Shown: positions 11,689-22,830 of the stretch, piece after piece
How the letters are laid out: every line of letters begins with the position of its first letter
Position numbering within the stretch: position 1 is the first letter of the stretch
NCBI GenBank assembly: GCA_949752795.1
Contig: OX457058.1
Location: forward strand, 34,040,587 to 34,104,586
Length of the DNA stretch: 64,000 bases
Source of the DNA: Hyperoodon ampullatus
Taxonomy: Eukaryota > Chordata > Mammalia > Artiodactyla > Ziphiidae
Direction: 5' to 3'
Program-made: the position numbers and the translations under genes
The notes under the pieces: model-generated
Told to the model about the DNA's origin: nothing
The model's database searches: none
What the model saw: the letters and a program-made list of their open reading frames with translations, nothing else

Positions 11689-11985
11689 GCCCAGCGCCAG
11701 AGCTGACACCAGAGCCACCTGCGTGCGGCTCTCCACAACCGCTAATTCTCAGGGTCACTGCTAACCCCACCCCGATGGGGGAAAGCACAGGCGTGCTTCC
11801 TGGTGGCTGCTTGCCCACGTCTGGACGGACCTTCTGGAACATCACCCAAAAAGCGGGTTGTCCCAGAAAGTTAGGGCAGAGTCACACTGGGGTGACTGAT
11901 ACAAACTACAGACTATGTCTAGAGAGAGCTTACTGATTAATATTGTGGTGCTGTAAATAAAACGGATATATGACAATTGGATATG
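11689..11985 (+). other. IL16: IL16 3' untranslated region
   Basis: Non-coding sequence follows the stop. A canonical AATAAA lies at 11956-11961, so cleavage is expected about 10-30 bases later. The exact cleavage site is inferred. Confidence 0.75.
11956..11961 (+). terminator. IL16: IL16 polyadenylation signal AATAAA
   Basis: A perfect AATAAA hexamer about 270 bases after the IL16 stop codon, with T/G-rich sequence downstream ('catgttttgctttgcag'). Confidence 0.75.
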
Positions 11986-12196
11986 AAATCCATGTTTTGC
12001 TTTGCAGATTTTCTAAGGACTATCACTGTGTCTTGATCCACCCCAAACAGCACCCTTTGTTTTTCCCAGGACTCTGCAATGGTGGCAGATTTGGAGGAGA
12101 CAGCACGTCCTGGTCCACGTGACATCAGCTGGCCCAACTCAAAGGCCAGAGGCTGGAACCACCCGAAGGGTCACTCACTCACTCACACATCGGGCC

Positions 12197-12250
12197 GCTG
12201 ATGTTGGCTGCTGGCTGGGAACTCAGCTGGAGCTGATGTTGGCTGCTGGC
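12197..12250 (+). repeat. Short direct repeat at inverted-duplication junction
   Basis: 'gctgatgttggctgctgg' occurs at 12197-12214 and again at 12232-12249, directly abutting the start of the right arm. Such small junction duplications are typical of replication template switching. Confidence 0.85.
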
Positions 12251-12542
12251 CGCGCATTGGGTGGTGTGGGAATGGAGCTGGTGGGATGTTCACGAAACAA
12301 TCTTCACAGTGCTTTTGGCTCTGAATGGCCTGGAGAAGACCCCTGGGCCCACGTAAAGAGGACATAATCACATACGGTTCCCACTCTTTCAGAGTTACGT
12401 AGGGAAAGAGTGCTCTTTTACTGCCGATGTTGAAAGAAAATTTCCCATCTGTTTGACACAAGGATATCTGCAAATATTTAATAAGAGTAAAAGATAATAG
12501 TCATGATGATCACAATAAAAAAATAGCTAGGGACTTCCCTGG
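12246..12542 (-). repeat. Right arm of inverted duplication downstream of IL16
   Basis: Reverse complement of 10849-11146. It stops after only 12 bases of the SINE head ('gggacttccctgg') and runs into unrelated sequence. That suggests this arm is the copy and the left arm, which has the whole SINE, the source. It lies about 285 bases beyond the IL16 AATAAA, so only read-through transcripts would contain both arms. Confidence 0.93.
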
Positions 12543-13769
12543 CTATTTATACACTGCAGGAGGCCTCTCCCTGTGGCCTGGGCGTCCTCACAACGTGGTA
12601 GCTGGGTGTCCCCCGGAGAGTGTGAGAGCCACGTAGGAGCTGCATCCTTTTTAAGACCTTGCCTCTAACATCAAATAGCATCACTTCTCCTATGCTCTAT
12701 CAGTCAGAGCTGGCACAAACCTGCCCCGGTTTAAGGGGAAGGGAAAGATTGCTGGGGCTGTTTTTGGAAAATCCAATCTAGCACACAACACATTTGCAAA
12801 ACTGGATCTGGTTGGGTTGGAGAAGTGCTCCTAGCCAGGGTGGTACCCGCTGGCAGAGCGAGTAAACAAACAATGGAAACTCCACGTGTGCTCAGCTGTG
12901 CCAACAGGATGGACTAGCGTGAGGCTGTACAACACAATGGCTGCCCTTTGACTCCCACGAGCCAAGCACCGTGTTGGGTTAAGTGGACACTGTCCTTAGT
13001 AATCACAGCAGTGTCTACAGAGCGTGGTATTGTCTCACTGTATAGATGAGGGTACTGAGACCCAGAGGTAAGAGGCAACTTGTCCAGCTGGTGAATGGCA
13101 TGGAGAGTGAGTCCTTTCTTCTGTGGTCTGGGAGAGACTAACAGGCCAAAGCTCAGGACAAGGAAATGCATTAGCAACACCCAGCACCCCCTGACGAGGC
13201 CTGGACAGTGCGTCAGCCCTGCTCCCGTGAATAAGGGTGTGAGGGAGGACCTGGCAAGGACCACAGACATGACACAAAAAGTCCTTACTCCCAGGCCAGT
13301 ATCAGAGGGGCCATCTTAATGTCATCCAATAGCTTCTCCAGGGTCCACAGGGGGCTAAGAATCTGCTTTCTGGCAGTGAACTCTTAGAAAACTCTCCCGG
13401 GGAATCATAATCTTCATGCAAGCCCCTTTAGTGACTTCACCACAGTGGGTGCCAGCTCAGTGCCCTATTCTTCCTGAGAAATTACGTGCTCAGGGTCATC
13501 TGTGTCAAGCTCTAGAGGAGACAAGAACTTGGAGATAACCATTTGTGTCAGCTCCTTAGATTTAAGAGAAATGCTGAATTTAAACATGGTCTGTCAATGA
13601 AAGGTATGACCCCATTCAACAGCCATCCTACCGGATCTTACTGTGTGCCTGTCCAGGGCTGGGCACCCAGGCCACGGGATTCAGCGGGCACACCCCTCAC
13701 CCCCGCAATCTCACATCTGTACACAGTGATGTTTCCTATAATCGGGTTATTCTTTTGAGTCTTATCAAG

Positions 13770-13814
13770 CAGCCAGGTGATGAAGGTGGACCAGCCAGGT
13801 GATGAATGTGGACC
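13770..13814 (+). repeat. 22-bp tandem duplication
   Basis: 'agccaggtgatgaaggtgga' is followed immediately by the same unit with one change (aatg for aagg). Two copies only. Confidence 0.8.
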
Positions 13815-14103
13815 AGCCTGGGGAAGGAGAAAGAGTCTTTCCATCAGGACTCGGAGGTGGTGACATGGATGAGCACAGTGCCAGCCATGGGCCTGGGACA
13901 CAGAGAATGCCTCCTTGGGAGATCAGATGAATCAAGTGAGTGAGTGGGGCTGTATGAGGACTCACATGCAGCCAGGGTGCGCCAAGGCCCTCCCAGGAAC
14001 CCCTTCTGTCTCTGAAGACCCCCTTCTCCCCCAGCTCAAATAGAACCACTGAGGACGCTGCCACTGCCAGCTTTCCAGTTTCAAATCAAGAATCAGAAAG
14101 AAA

Positions 14104-14410
14104 GGGACTTCCCTGGTGGTGCAGTGGTTTAAGAATCCTCCTGCCAATGCAGGGGACACGGGTTTGAGCCCCGGTCCGGGAAGATCCCACATGCCTCGGA
14201 GCAACTAAGCCCATGTGCCACAACTACTGAAGCCCGCACCCTGCAACTACTGAAGCCTGTGTGCCTAGAGCCCATGCTCCGCAACAAGAGAAGCCACCGC
14301 AACGAGAAGCCCGCGCACCGCAACGCTCGCCTCAATTAGAGAAAGCCTGGGCGCAGCAACGAAGACCCGACACAGCCCAAAAATAAATAAATAAATTTAT
14401 TTTTAAAAAA
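14104..14410 (+). mobile_element. CHR-type tRNA-derived SINE
   Basis: It begins 'gggacttccctggtggtgca', continues with 'caatgcaggggacacggg' and a B-box-like 'ggtttgagccccggtcc'. A 3' body with repeated 'caactactgaagcc' units and an (aaat)n tail near 14385 follow. The longer 3' body resembles the copy at 29589. Confidence 0.88.
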
Positions 14411-16595
14411 GAAAAAGAATCAGCAAGAAGGTCTTAAAACGAAAGCTCATCCATTTGAGCGTCATGATGCTGCAGTTTACGGATGAGGTTTAGTGCGCCT
14501 TGGCCACCTTCCTCAGAGCTGACAACAGGCAGAGAAAACAGTGCCTTTGCAAACAATGATTCCAGTCATCCCCAACACCGCAAACACACAAACAACAATC
14601 CCAGATCTACTTTAACTCTCCAGGGAAATGAGTCCATCCAAGAGTCTCTCCCAGGCAGCCCTCGTTCCTGGCTTTGTACAGCATCTCACTGATTCACCAT
14701 CATCATCTCATTTGCATGGACTGTTAAGCAGGCTACCCCAGGACTGGTATTCATGCCCCCAGATTTTCTTTAAAGAGAGGAAGCCAAAGCACAGGAGTGT
14801 TAAGTGACTGTCCGAGGGCATCATTTCTAACTGGCAGGGATGAGACCACTTGCATGTTTTCTGACTGTTGGTCCAGTGCTCAATCCAGTTTAACCCACTG
14901 CCAGCAGATGCACGTAGCAGCAGTGCAGGTGCAGTCCATGCAGTGGGCCCAGTGAGACGTGTTTTTGGGAGGCTGACCTCCCCTCCTGGCCAGAGGGGGC
15001 AGCACAGGTGGCTCCATCTTGGTAAGACCACCACCTTCCTGGGTCTCCTGGGCTGGCGTGCCCAGAATTGGCTGGGTTTGGGAGATGAAACTGTGATGAG
15101 TTGATACAGAACAACGTCTGGCACAGGGTTAAGGACCCATTAAGTACTTGGCGAATGAATGAATGAAATCTAAGTACATACAAGAGTCCTGTGAAGATGT
15201 CTTGATGAGAAGAGGGAGTTAGCTGGATGATCTTCATGGCATGATTGTGGGATCTGCAGCTGCATTAGAGTCCAGAAAGAAGGCTTTCTAACCCCCTGAC
15301 ACTGAGCTTTCACGTTTTAAAGCTTGCTCAGACCTCGGCACATTCAGAAGACAGGCACCCCAGGACTCAAAGGTGGGGAAGCAAGATACTCTGATACAAG
15401 GGGAATGTTTTCCATCTGGAGGCGCAAAGGCTGAGGACTCTGGAAGTTATCTGCACAGGGTGCTAGTAACCTGAGAAACTGCAGTACAAGTGCACTCTGG
15501 TCAAACACACGTGGGGCCTCCCTCACCAGGAAGTTGGTGGGCCCACGGAGGAGCCTGTGAGGGAATGTTGGAGAATTCCACACAGGACTGTGTGGCCCTG
15601 ACCGGAGAGAAGGAAAGGGAGTCGTGTGGCTGCCGAAGCCCCTTCCAGGTGGCAAGGCTGTGCTCCCTGTTTCCGATGATGCACCGGGCTGGGCATAGCC
15701 TTTTCCGGGTCGTTTCATCTTGCAGCAGGGCCTGGGGGGATTTTAGCCAGCACTGCTGGGGGTGGGGCATCTGCTCTTCTGTCCTTCCCGCTGACAGCAG
15801 TACAGGCTCACCAGGTCCTGGAGGCCAGAGGACTCCTGTTCCATCTTCTATAACAGACACAAGAACCGGCAAATGCCCGGGGAGAGGAGGTTCTCCTCCA
15901 AGTTCCCCTTGTAGGTGCCCTGAGCCCAGAATCAATTCCAGAGCGCTGCCTGGGCAGATTCAAACGGCCTGGTTTCCCTGGGGCGCCTGAAAGTTAACTC
16001 ATGCCGGGGAAAAAGAAAGAAAAATGATTTGAATAGAAGAGACAACAAAAGGAGTATTGAAAGTGTTTTTTCCTGAATGCTTGTCTCATTTTTTAAGCAT
16101 CATTTTGCCAAGCTGACGTCTTTTAAGGGGGAAAGTCTGGCACGGTATCAGAAACACACATCCGGATATCTGTGGCACAGGACTGAGAGCTCGAATGCTA
16201 CCAAGGGGCTGAGCCAGGTTTTTGGGATTGATGGTGATTCTTCTCAACAAACGGGGAGACGTGGTCTCTGAGAGTGATCGGCACAGAAAGGCTTTGGACC
16301 CACGAGCGTAGCACGGTGCCCGGGCAGAGTCCCTGTCCGGTGGCCGGGGGACTTGGGGGGCACCCTGCTGGAGGAGGGGTGCTTGGGAAACAGCAGCCCC
16401 GCCCAAGTGGAAGGAGGCGCAGGAGGGGCCGGGGCCGCCTCTGGCTGATGTCCCCGGAGATGAACTGGTCACCAGTGGGTCCCAAAGGTAGAGCAGTTCC
16501 AAAGGAGCCCGTGTTCTCCCAGGCTCTCCAGCTGCGTCCCAACAATGGCAGCTCCGCACGAAGTCATGGCAGTTCTCGGCCCACCAGCCAGGACG

Positions 16596-16743
16596 TCAGC
16601 TGTAGAATTTCTTCACTGCTTTCTGGAGGTTGGCGTAAAACCCGGCCATGCTGCGGGGAAAGAAGGAGTCCACCACGCCCTGCGGAAGGTAACCGCTGAG
16701 GTCGGTCTGGAAGAACGTGACCAGGCTGGTCTTGTCGGGCTCC
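16596..16743 (-). CDS. STARD5: STARD5 exon 6 (C-terminal START helix)
   Basis: One base completes a Gly codon. It then encodes EPDKTSLVTFFQTDLSGYLP, QGVVDSFFPRSMAGFYANLQ and KAVKKFYS with stop TGA (complement of 16596-16598). This is the C-terminal amphipathic helix that lids the START cavity. The last residues differ from human (VKKFYS versus VKQFHE from memory), but the length is the same. Confidence 0.96.
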
Positions 16744-17059
16744 CTGTGAAAGCAAGGCCAGGGCTGTTATGTGTCTGGAGCAGAGAAGCCCGCCCAGGGG
16801 AATGGTCCAGACCCAGGGGTTTCGCTGGGTTCACTGCCCAGGGCGTCCCTCTGGGCCTGCTTCTTTTCGGGATGGAAGCGGGCCCTCTCGTGGATGCTTC
16901 CATGGCCCCGCCAGGCCACTGAGCGAGGACGACCCCCCAGTTCCAGCCCAGGAAGGTCATTCGTTCCCTGTGCCCGATTCACTCGGCAAAAGCTTTCAGA
17001 GAACTCACTCCTGTACCGGGCCCTGGGAGGAACAGACACAATGCTGCCCTCTGTCCATG

Positions 17060-17655
17060 TAGGGCAGCGGTTCTCCAAATGGTCTGGCAGCTCCTGGGGG
17101 CTCCTGACACCCTTTCAAGGGGTCTGCAAGGTCAGAGCTATTTTCATCACAGCACGAAGATGTGCTTTGCCTTTTTCACTCCCATTCTCTCAGCGTATAC
17201 TTCACTCTCACAAATTTTCTCTTGGCCAGGACCATGAAGGCATGGGCTTCGTGGAGACCACTGCGTATTTTATTTGAATGGAGCTGTCAACAGCTTCCGG
17301 AGGAGGTTTCCAGAGGCTACATGAGGTGTGATATCACAACAGACTGAATGCAGAAGCAGATATGAGCTTCTGTTAAACCTAACATTAAAGAGATTTCCCA
17401 AAATGTCAAACAGGGCCACTCTTCACTATTTTTCCTCTTTTGAAAAATATGGTTACTGTTCACAAAAATATTTATGTGAACATATAATACATGTATTATC
17501 ATTTTAAAATAAATGTTTTTTAAATATCCCAGTTTTAATTTCAAATGTAGTAAATACTGATGGATATAATCCACATGAACAAAAGCCCTCTGATGCCCTG
17601 AATAATATTTAAGAGTGTAATGGAGCCTCAGACCAAAAATGTGAGAAGGGTTGAC
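17060..17655. mobile_element. Old DNA-transposon-like repeat (hAT/Charlie-type)
   Basis: It starts with 'gcggttctccaaatggtctg' and continues 'tttcaaggggtctgcaaggtc' style sequence that I recognise as a widespread mammalian hAT-type repeat. The ends are degenerate and the family name is not certain. Confidence 0.4.
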
Positions 17656-19474
17656 TTAGAGACCTGACACATAACTTGCGCACATGTGAAGGGGCTTCGG
17701 CTGGGGGTGGCAGAAGCCCCGAGGGAGGCCACAACATGGAACATGGCACAGACCTGTGCTGAAGTCGAGAGTCAGGGTCCGGTCACCAACCTAGCAACTC
17801 AGCGGACCTCCCTGGGCTGCAGACGTAGTGGCCTCATGCTCAGGGGCACAAGGGCAGTGAAGCCCACCAGCGAGAGTCAGATTCAGTGAGGGGCACGCAC
17901 GGGAGGAGGTGGGACCCAACTTGGTAGGGACAAGGGGTCTTCAGTGTCACAAACTTCCCGATTGCCAGGACAACAAAGGCACGGGCTTTGCGGAGACCAT
18001 TTGGCGTTTCATTTGAATGGAATTGTCAGCAGCCTCAGAATCTCATCAGGAACCCCACGGAGCATTGCACCTGCCCATCAAATGTTTCCTGACATCCTGG
18101 AGGTCAAGGGCTGAGAAGTGGAGACCCTTTAGAACCTTGCCCTCCCTCCCAGATGCACAGACAGGGCCGGGGACCAGCAGATGAATGACAGTGCAGGACG
18201 GTGCTGGCTGGGCAGGCTTCTCTCCTCTGCTCATGCCTTCTCTGCACAGAGCCTGAACTCGGGGCGGGGGTGGGGGGCACAGACTGCCTTCCAACCCAAA
18301 GCCTCAGCATCATCGGACTCTATTCCTTGCTCACCAACCCCCAGCCCCTCCACCTTTGCTGGGACCTTCTCTCTTCTCTCCGCTCGTCCTCTCCGGGCTC
18401 ACTCAAGCCCTCATACCTCTCAGTGCTGTCCTCTTTGGCCTGAACAGGTGAGGGGGAAAGTCTGCCCAGTGACCATGCTTTCCTCCGGGTGAGGACGGGG
18501 CTTGGTAGGAGGTAAACATGCAACAGGCCGGCTGGAAGAGGCAAACTCGGTACCTTACAGAGTGGTCACGGTGAAGAGTGCTTCTCGCTTGGACATCATT
18601 AACAGAGGGGGCAAAGGGGGGCTCAGAGAGATGCCGGAATCACCTGGTCTCCCCATGGAGAAGGCTGGCCTAGATAACAGCGTCCACCACTGGTCCTTGT
18701 TGTTAAGGATTCGTGAGATAACACGTGCAGAGCCCTCAGCAGACTCGCTGGGCACAGAGCAGGGCTGCATTCACGATGTGATTACGCTGCCCCTGCTACA
18801 AACACCAGCCCCCCACCGCCTGGAGAACCACCAGAACCCGACAGCTCTGCCCTGTCCGCTGCAGCCACTCAACTCAGGCACCACCATCCCCCACCTGTAA
18901 TTAGTCCCCTTACTCTGGCTCACAACCTCGCCCACTCCAGAGGCATCACAGCACTGGACACCCAGCTCAGAGCACATACTGCTCCAGACTCCCCACCAGC
19001 TCCCCATTCGATTCCGATGACAGCGCCCATGACTCCAAGGTGTGGGCCCTGCTGCCTCGGTGACCGGATCTCCTTGCCTTTCCCCCTGCTCACTGCCATC
19101 TGGCACAACGGCCTCCATGCCGTTCCCTCAATGCCCCTTGCCTGCCCCCACCTCAGGGACTTTGGACCTGCTTATCCCTCTGCCAAGAACCCACTCCCCC
19201 CAGCCCCCTTCCATCCCCAAGGCTCCCTGTGCTGTGCTTTGGTCAAACGTCCTATCAGGGGGGCCTTTGGTGACCCCCCAGATGTCTAGCTCCCCCATCC
19301 CTCTCTGGCACCTTTATCTGGTTTCAGTTTTCTCCAAATCATTTAAAATCTGATCATTACAAGCACGTACATCTGATATAATTATGGTGCTTGTGTTTTG
19401 TCTGTCTACCCTGCTCCCACTAGAATCTAAGTTCCAAGAAGGCTTATCTGTTTTGAAGGGTCAATATCTACATT

Positions 19475-19690
19475 AAGAGCACAGATTTTGGAGTCAGATG
19501 CTATAGCTTGACCAGCTCCTGGCTGTGTGATTTTGAGTAAGTTAGATAACCTCTCTGTGCCCAGAGTCCTCAGATAAAAACTGAAGGTAATAACAGTACC
19601 TTCGAATTGTTATAAGAATAAAAATGAATTAAATTATAAAATATAAAGAAGAGAAGAGTGCCTGACACACAGGAGGGATGTGTAAACATG
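19475..19690 (+). repeat. MIR SINE fragment
   Basis: It contains 'agagcacagattttggagtc', 'tggctgtgtgattttgagta', 'ataacctctctgtgccc', 'aataacagtacctt' and 'gtgcctgacacaca', in MIR order. Confidence 0.7.
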
Positions 19691-19843
19691 TGCTGCTGTT
19701 CCTGTCACGATTAGTGTCATTTCTTGAATCCACAGCACCTAGAACAGGCCTATATTCATAGAGTGATGGGAACCATCATTGTCCCAGGTTTCAGATCCAC
19801 ATAAAATGCTTTCAAGCGAGCTGAGTCAAAACCTCCACACTAG

Positions 19844-20016
19844 GGACTTCCCTGGTGTGGTGGTCTAGTGGTTAAGACCCCACGCTTCCACTGCAGCGGC
19901 CAAAAAATAAAACAAGCTATATATATATATATATATATGTATGTATATGGAACATATTGGGAAGAAATATTTGTCACATATATAATAAAAATGTTTTTAA
20001 AATGTCTTAAGAAAAA
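19844..20016 (+). mobile_element. CHR-type SINE with expanded A/T tail and target-site duplication
   Basis: 'aacctccacactag' flanks both ends (about 19829-19843 and 20017-20030). The SINE head 'gggacttccctgg' and 'cttccactgcagcggcc' are followed by a (ta)n tract (19918-19938) and an A/T-rich tail. Confidence 0.85.
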
Positions 20017-20210
20017 AACCTCCACACTAGCTGGGTTTTGTGGGATCTTTCTGGCTCTAAGTGACCCAGCTACAAAGTCTGTGCAATCAACTCTTGCTAT
20101 CTGGAATGAGGCATAGTGATACTCATCAAACTGTGTGTTCTCCCCAAGGAAGATATCCATAGAATTCAGCCCCTAAGGGGAAAGTGCTCTGACTCTTATT
20201 CTGAAAATTC

Positions 20211-20250
20211 CTGTGTGTGTGTGTGTGCGTGTGTGTTGTGTGTGTGTGCG
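20211..20250 (+). repeat. (TG)n microsatellite
   Basis: Interrupted TG dinucleotide run ending in 'tgtgcgcgca'. Confidence 0.85.
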
Positions 20251-20610
20251 CGCATGGTGAGGGGAGGAGCTGTGTTGGATTGCAGCTATGCTATTATTTC
20301 CAAACTCATAAAGTTTTGCTACGTTTAACAGAAGTCTGCCACAAGATGTCTGAAAAGCCAGCTTAGTCAAAAGTGTTACGTGGCGGTGTGGGATGTGGGT
20401 TTTTGGTACAATGCTATGGCACCAAAACCCTTCTCCTGGGATTGCGTGGTGACAGCATCGATGTTTCCCCTGCTGGTGTCTGTTTGTGGGTTGCAGGGTG
20501 ACAGGGACAGAGCCTCAGGTACAGTTTCTTTCTTTGTCAACTTGAGTGGTTCCCAGGATAAACCAGTGACCTTCGGGTTATTATTGCATGGAAAGCTCCT
20601 GGTAAAAACC

Positions 20611-20750
20611 TGGTCCTGGTGGTCCAGTGGTTATGTCTCCGCGCTTCCACTGCGAGGGGCGTGGGTTCGATCCCTGGTCAGGGAACTAAGATCCTGCACG
20701 CTGCTCGGTGAGCCCAAAACCAAAAAACCAAGAACCCAAAAAGAACCTGG
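20611..20750 (+). mobile_element. CHR-type SINE
   Basis: 'ggtggtccagtggttatg', 'cgcttccactgcgagggg', 'gggttcgatccctggtcagg', 'gaactaagatcctgcac', then an A-rich tail. The 'gggttcgatccctgg' is an intact tRNA-like B box. Confidence 0.88.
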
Positions 20751-21329
20751 CCATGACCTGCGAGAAAATGGGGACAGAACCCTTTCTGAGCTCAGTTCTG
20801 GGGCTGACTCACGGTGTGCTCTGAGAATCGCCCTTTAACCCCGAGTATCTCCACCCCGTTCCTCGGTGAGGGGTGAAGAGCCCCGTGTGGGATTCGGGGT
20901 GAGGACAGCTAAGCTCTTGGCTGCTCCAGGCTGGTGGAGAGCACTAAGAACATGGAGGAGAAGCCTGGGTGCCCGGGGCCCGCGTGGCCAGCCTGCGACC
21001 CTGCACAGACCACCTAACTTCCCCGAGCCTCAGTTTCCTCGTTTGCTAAATGGCACCGTGACATTTGCTCAGCTTGCCTGGGGCCGGAGGGAGGGTTCCC
21101 CACATCAGAAATAATGACACTTCCCCACAGTTCTTTCCCACGTGCCTAGAACTTTGGCGTGTTAGGTCACTAATGTGTATATATAGGGTTCTGTAACATC
21201 AAGGCCTACAGAGTGGCGAGGCGTTTTTATTACTGCGAATCATCATTAATGTTGCCTTTGAGTAGAATGTCCTCAGTGAAGCCCCAGTTAGGTCTGGGCA
21301 CATCATTCAATCCAAGAGGTTATCCTTAC

Positions 21330-21423
21330 CCTGGCAGAGGTCCACAGAAGCAACCACAGGGATGGTTAAATCCTCTCACATAACCTGGCTTTGGGGGACA
21401 TAACAGATGCTCCACACTGGTAG
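21330..21423 (-). CDS. STARD5: STARD5 exon 5
   Basis: Two bases complete an Ala codon, then TSVEHLLCPPKPGYVRGFNH and PCGCFCGPLP, then two bases of Gly. RGFNHPCGC is a highly recognisable STARD4/5/6 subfamily block. The acceptor is 'gtcttccag' and the donor GTAAGG. Confidence 0.96.
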
Positions 21424-22276
21424 CTGGAAGACAGAGAAAGACGGTCAGTGAGCTACAACTTCGGGCAGTTGGGCCACTGCCGCGGAAGGGCCTTACCGGG
21501 CACTCACGGTGGGTACAGACCAGTCATCTGGAGCCCAGGCGTCAGAGGACGGCCCTGCCACTTGGCCCTGAGCTCTTCCTACTGCAACCCCCCTGTCCCT
21601 CACACTCACACACACGTTCACACATACTCGTGCACGCACACACACGCACACACTCATGTCCACAGCTTCCCCAAGCCTGCTGGAATATTAGAGAAAAGAA
21701 CATTTCAGACTATGAGGCTTGGGGGCAGGAGAATGAAGGAGCCGCTCTCAAATCGCAGCCGAGAGAGGTGTGGATGGACACACAATCTACCCCCATGTGG
21801 AAGATTCAGAAGAGTGGCAGGTGCTGTGGCTTTCAGCGGGAGGCACCACCAAAAGTGCGGAGGCAGGAACTCTGTTCCTCGTGGGAAGGAGGGGAGCGGA
21901 CAGCCCCACAGCCCTCTCGGGAAGGTGCTCCGTGGGTGCAGGGAATCACCGCACCCTGGGGTTCCCTGGAGCCAAACCGTACCCCGCATGTCTAGCGTAC
22001 AAACTATGCGCCTCAGCAGGGATGAAAACGGGGTGCTGACGAAATCTGCGATTTATAACTAAAATTAGTAGTGTGTGGACTCTCCCACCTCAGACCTCCC
22101 TGGCACAGAATCTCCCCAAACCTGACAAGGGGAGGCTGGCACAGAAAAAGGGACCCAGGCTGTGAGTGCTCCAGGGATTTCCAGCTGGTCGGCTTTCCTT
22201 GAAGAGCTGGGCGGGTGTGGAGGAGACAGAACCCAGCATCCCACGAAGGCTTTGCAGCAGCCCTGCCGTCACTCAC
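21424..22276 (-). other. STARD5: STARD5 intron 4
   Basis: An ~850-base intron. A CA-rich run at 21599-21656 is the only simple repeat. The plus-strand open frame of 204 codons beginning at 21448 overlaps it but has no start context, homology or codon pattern supporting a gene. Confidence 0.8.
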
Positions 22277-22394
22277 CATTGGAACTGATGGTCCCATCCT
22301 CATACGTCTTGACCAGCACCAGGTCCACAAAGTCTCTGGGAGAGATGAGCTTCATGACGGCCGAGGGGGTGGTGGTTCTGCTGACGCACTGTGT
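22277..22394 (-). CDS. STARD5: STARD5 exon 4
   Basis: It encodes TQCVSRTTTPSAVMKLISPR, DFVDLVLVKTYEDGTISSN and one base. The ISPRDFVDL block is the central START beta-sheet signature shared with STARD4. The acceptor is '...ctgacag' and the donor GTGAGT. Phase 0 in, phase 1 out. Confidence 0.97.
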
Positions 22395-22734
22395 CTGTCA
22401 GAGCAAAGGGGGATCCAGCTGCGTCTGATGGCCGCGCATGTGCTCCCCGCTCCAACTCGACTCGGACCCAACCACCCTGTCCCAATACCCCAGGGTCTGG
22501 AAAATGGGAATAGCACTGACGGCAGGATGGCGCTGTGACCTGGAGGGTCTAGAATGAACTTTCCTGGACGTGCCAAGGGTCACGGCAACACACCCAGCTC
22601 GTAGAATCCAGGGTTGTGACACGGGCTGCCCATGGCTGATCAGGACGACTCTGAGCTTATGTCTCAGAAGATCATGAGAGTTGCCATTAATTGAGCAAGT
22701 AGTAAGAGCCTGGCTGGACAAAGCTCTCAGTGGT

Positions 22735-22830
22735 CCTTTGCAACTGAGAAATAGGTTTCATGAACCCATTTGACAGGTGAGGAAACTGAGGCTTGGAGAG
22801 ATGAAGGAATTCACCACAAAGCTCAGGGTG
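22735..22830 (-). repeat. MIR-like fragment
   Basis: 'tgacaggtgaggaaactgag' and 'aattcaccacaaagctc' follow the reverse complement of the MIR consensus. Confidence 0.5.

Larger units (their letters stand above)
1..11985 (+). other. IL16: IL16 gene, 3' portion (pro-interleukin-16)
   Basis: Joined coding exons are 1247-2345, 4111-4279, 6351-6452, 8744-9002, 9238-9363 and 11495-11688. All junctions are GT-AG and all phases agree. From the ATG at 1297 they encode 632 aa, essentially the length of human pro-IL-16 (631). IL-16 is made as a cytosolic/nuclear PDZ-protein precursor; caspase-3 releases the C-terminal 121 aa, which is secreted and acts as a CD4-dependent chemoattractant for T cells and other leukocytes (established knowledge). 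Longer neuronal forms use further upstream exons, which lie outside the window. The reading frame stays open upstream of the ATG to the splice acceptor at 1246, as those forms need. I see no frameshift or premature stop. Confidence 0.97.
11986..16595. other. IL16-STARD5 tail-to-tail intergenic region / STARD5 3' UTR
   Basis: It lies between the convergent IL16 and STARD5 3' ends. It holds the right arm of the inverted duplication, small direct repeats (12197-12250, 13770-13814) and a CHR-type SINE (14104-14410). The STARD5 3' UTR must occupy its right end. I could not assign a poly(A) signal: the only reverse-complement AATAAA I noticed lies in the SINE tail near 14395. No gene supported. Confidence 0.7.
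16744..21329 (-). other. STARD5: STARD5 intron 5
   Basis: About 4.6 kb. Contents: a hAT-like repeat (17060-17655) with a second related piece near 17960-18045, a MIR-like segment (about 19475-19690), a SINE with a long A/T tail (19844-20016), a TG microsatellite (20211-20250) and a second SINE (20611-20750). No further exon supported. Confidence 0.85.

Noticed and set aside
16771..17277. 168-codon + strand open frame antisense to STARD5 exon 6 flank
   Set aside because: It runs from unique intron sequence into an old repeat; no start context or homology.
20604..20750. tRNA gene
   Set aside because: It has a tRNA-like B box (gggttcgatccctgg), but it belongs to a tRNA-derived SINE with an A-rich tail and no cloverleaf 3' half. 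The same applies to the other SINEs.
21448..22062. 204-codon + strand open frame overlapping STARD5 intron 4
   Set aside because: It crosses a CA repeat (His/Thr run), has no recognisable homology, and lies antisense to a well-supported gene.
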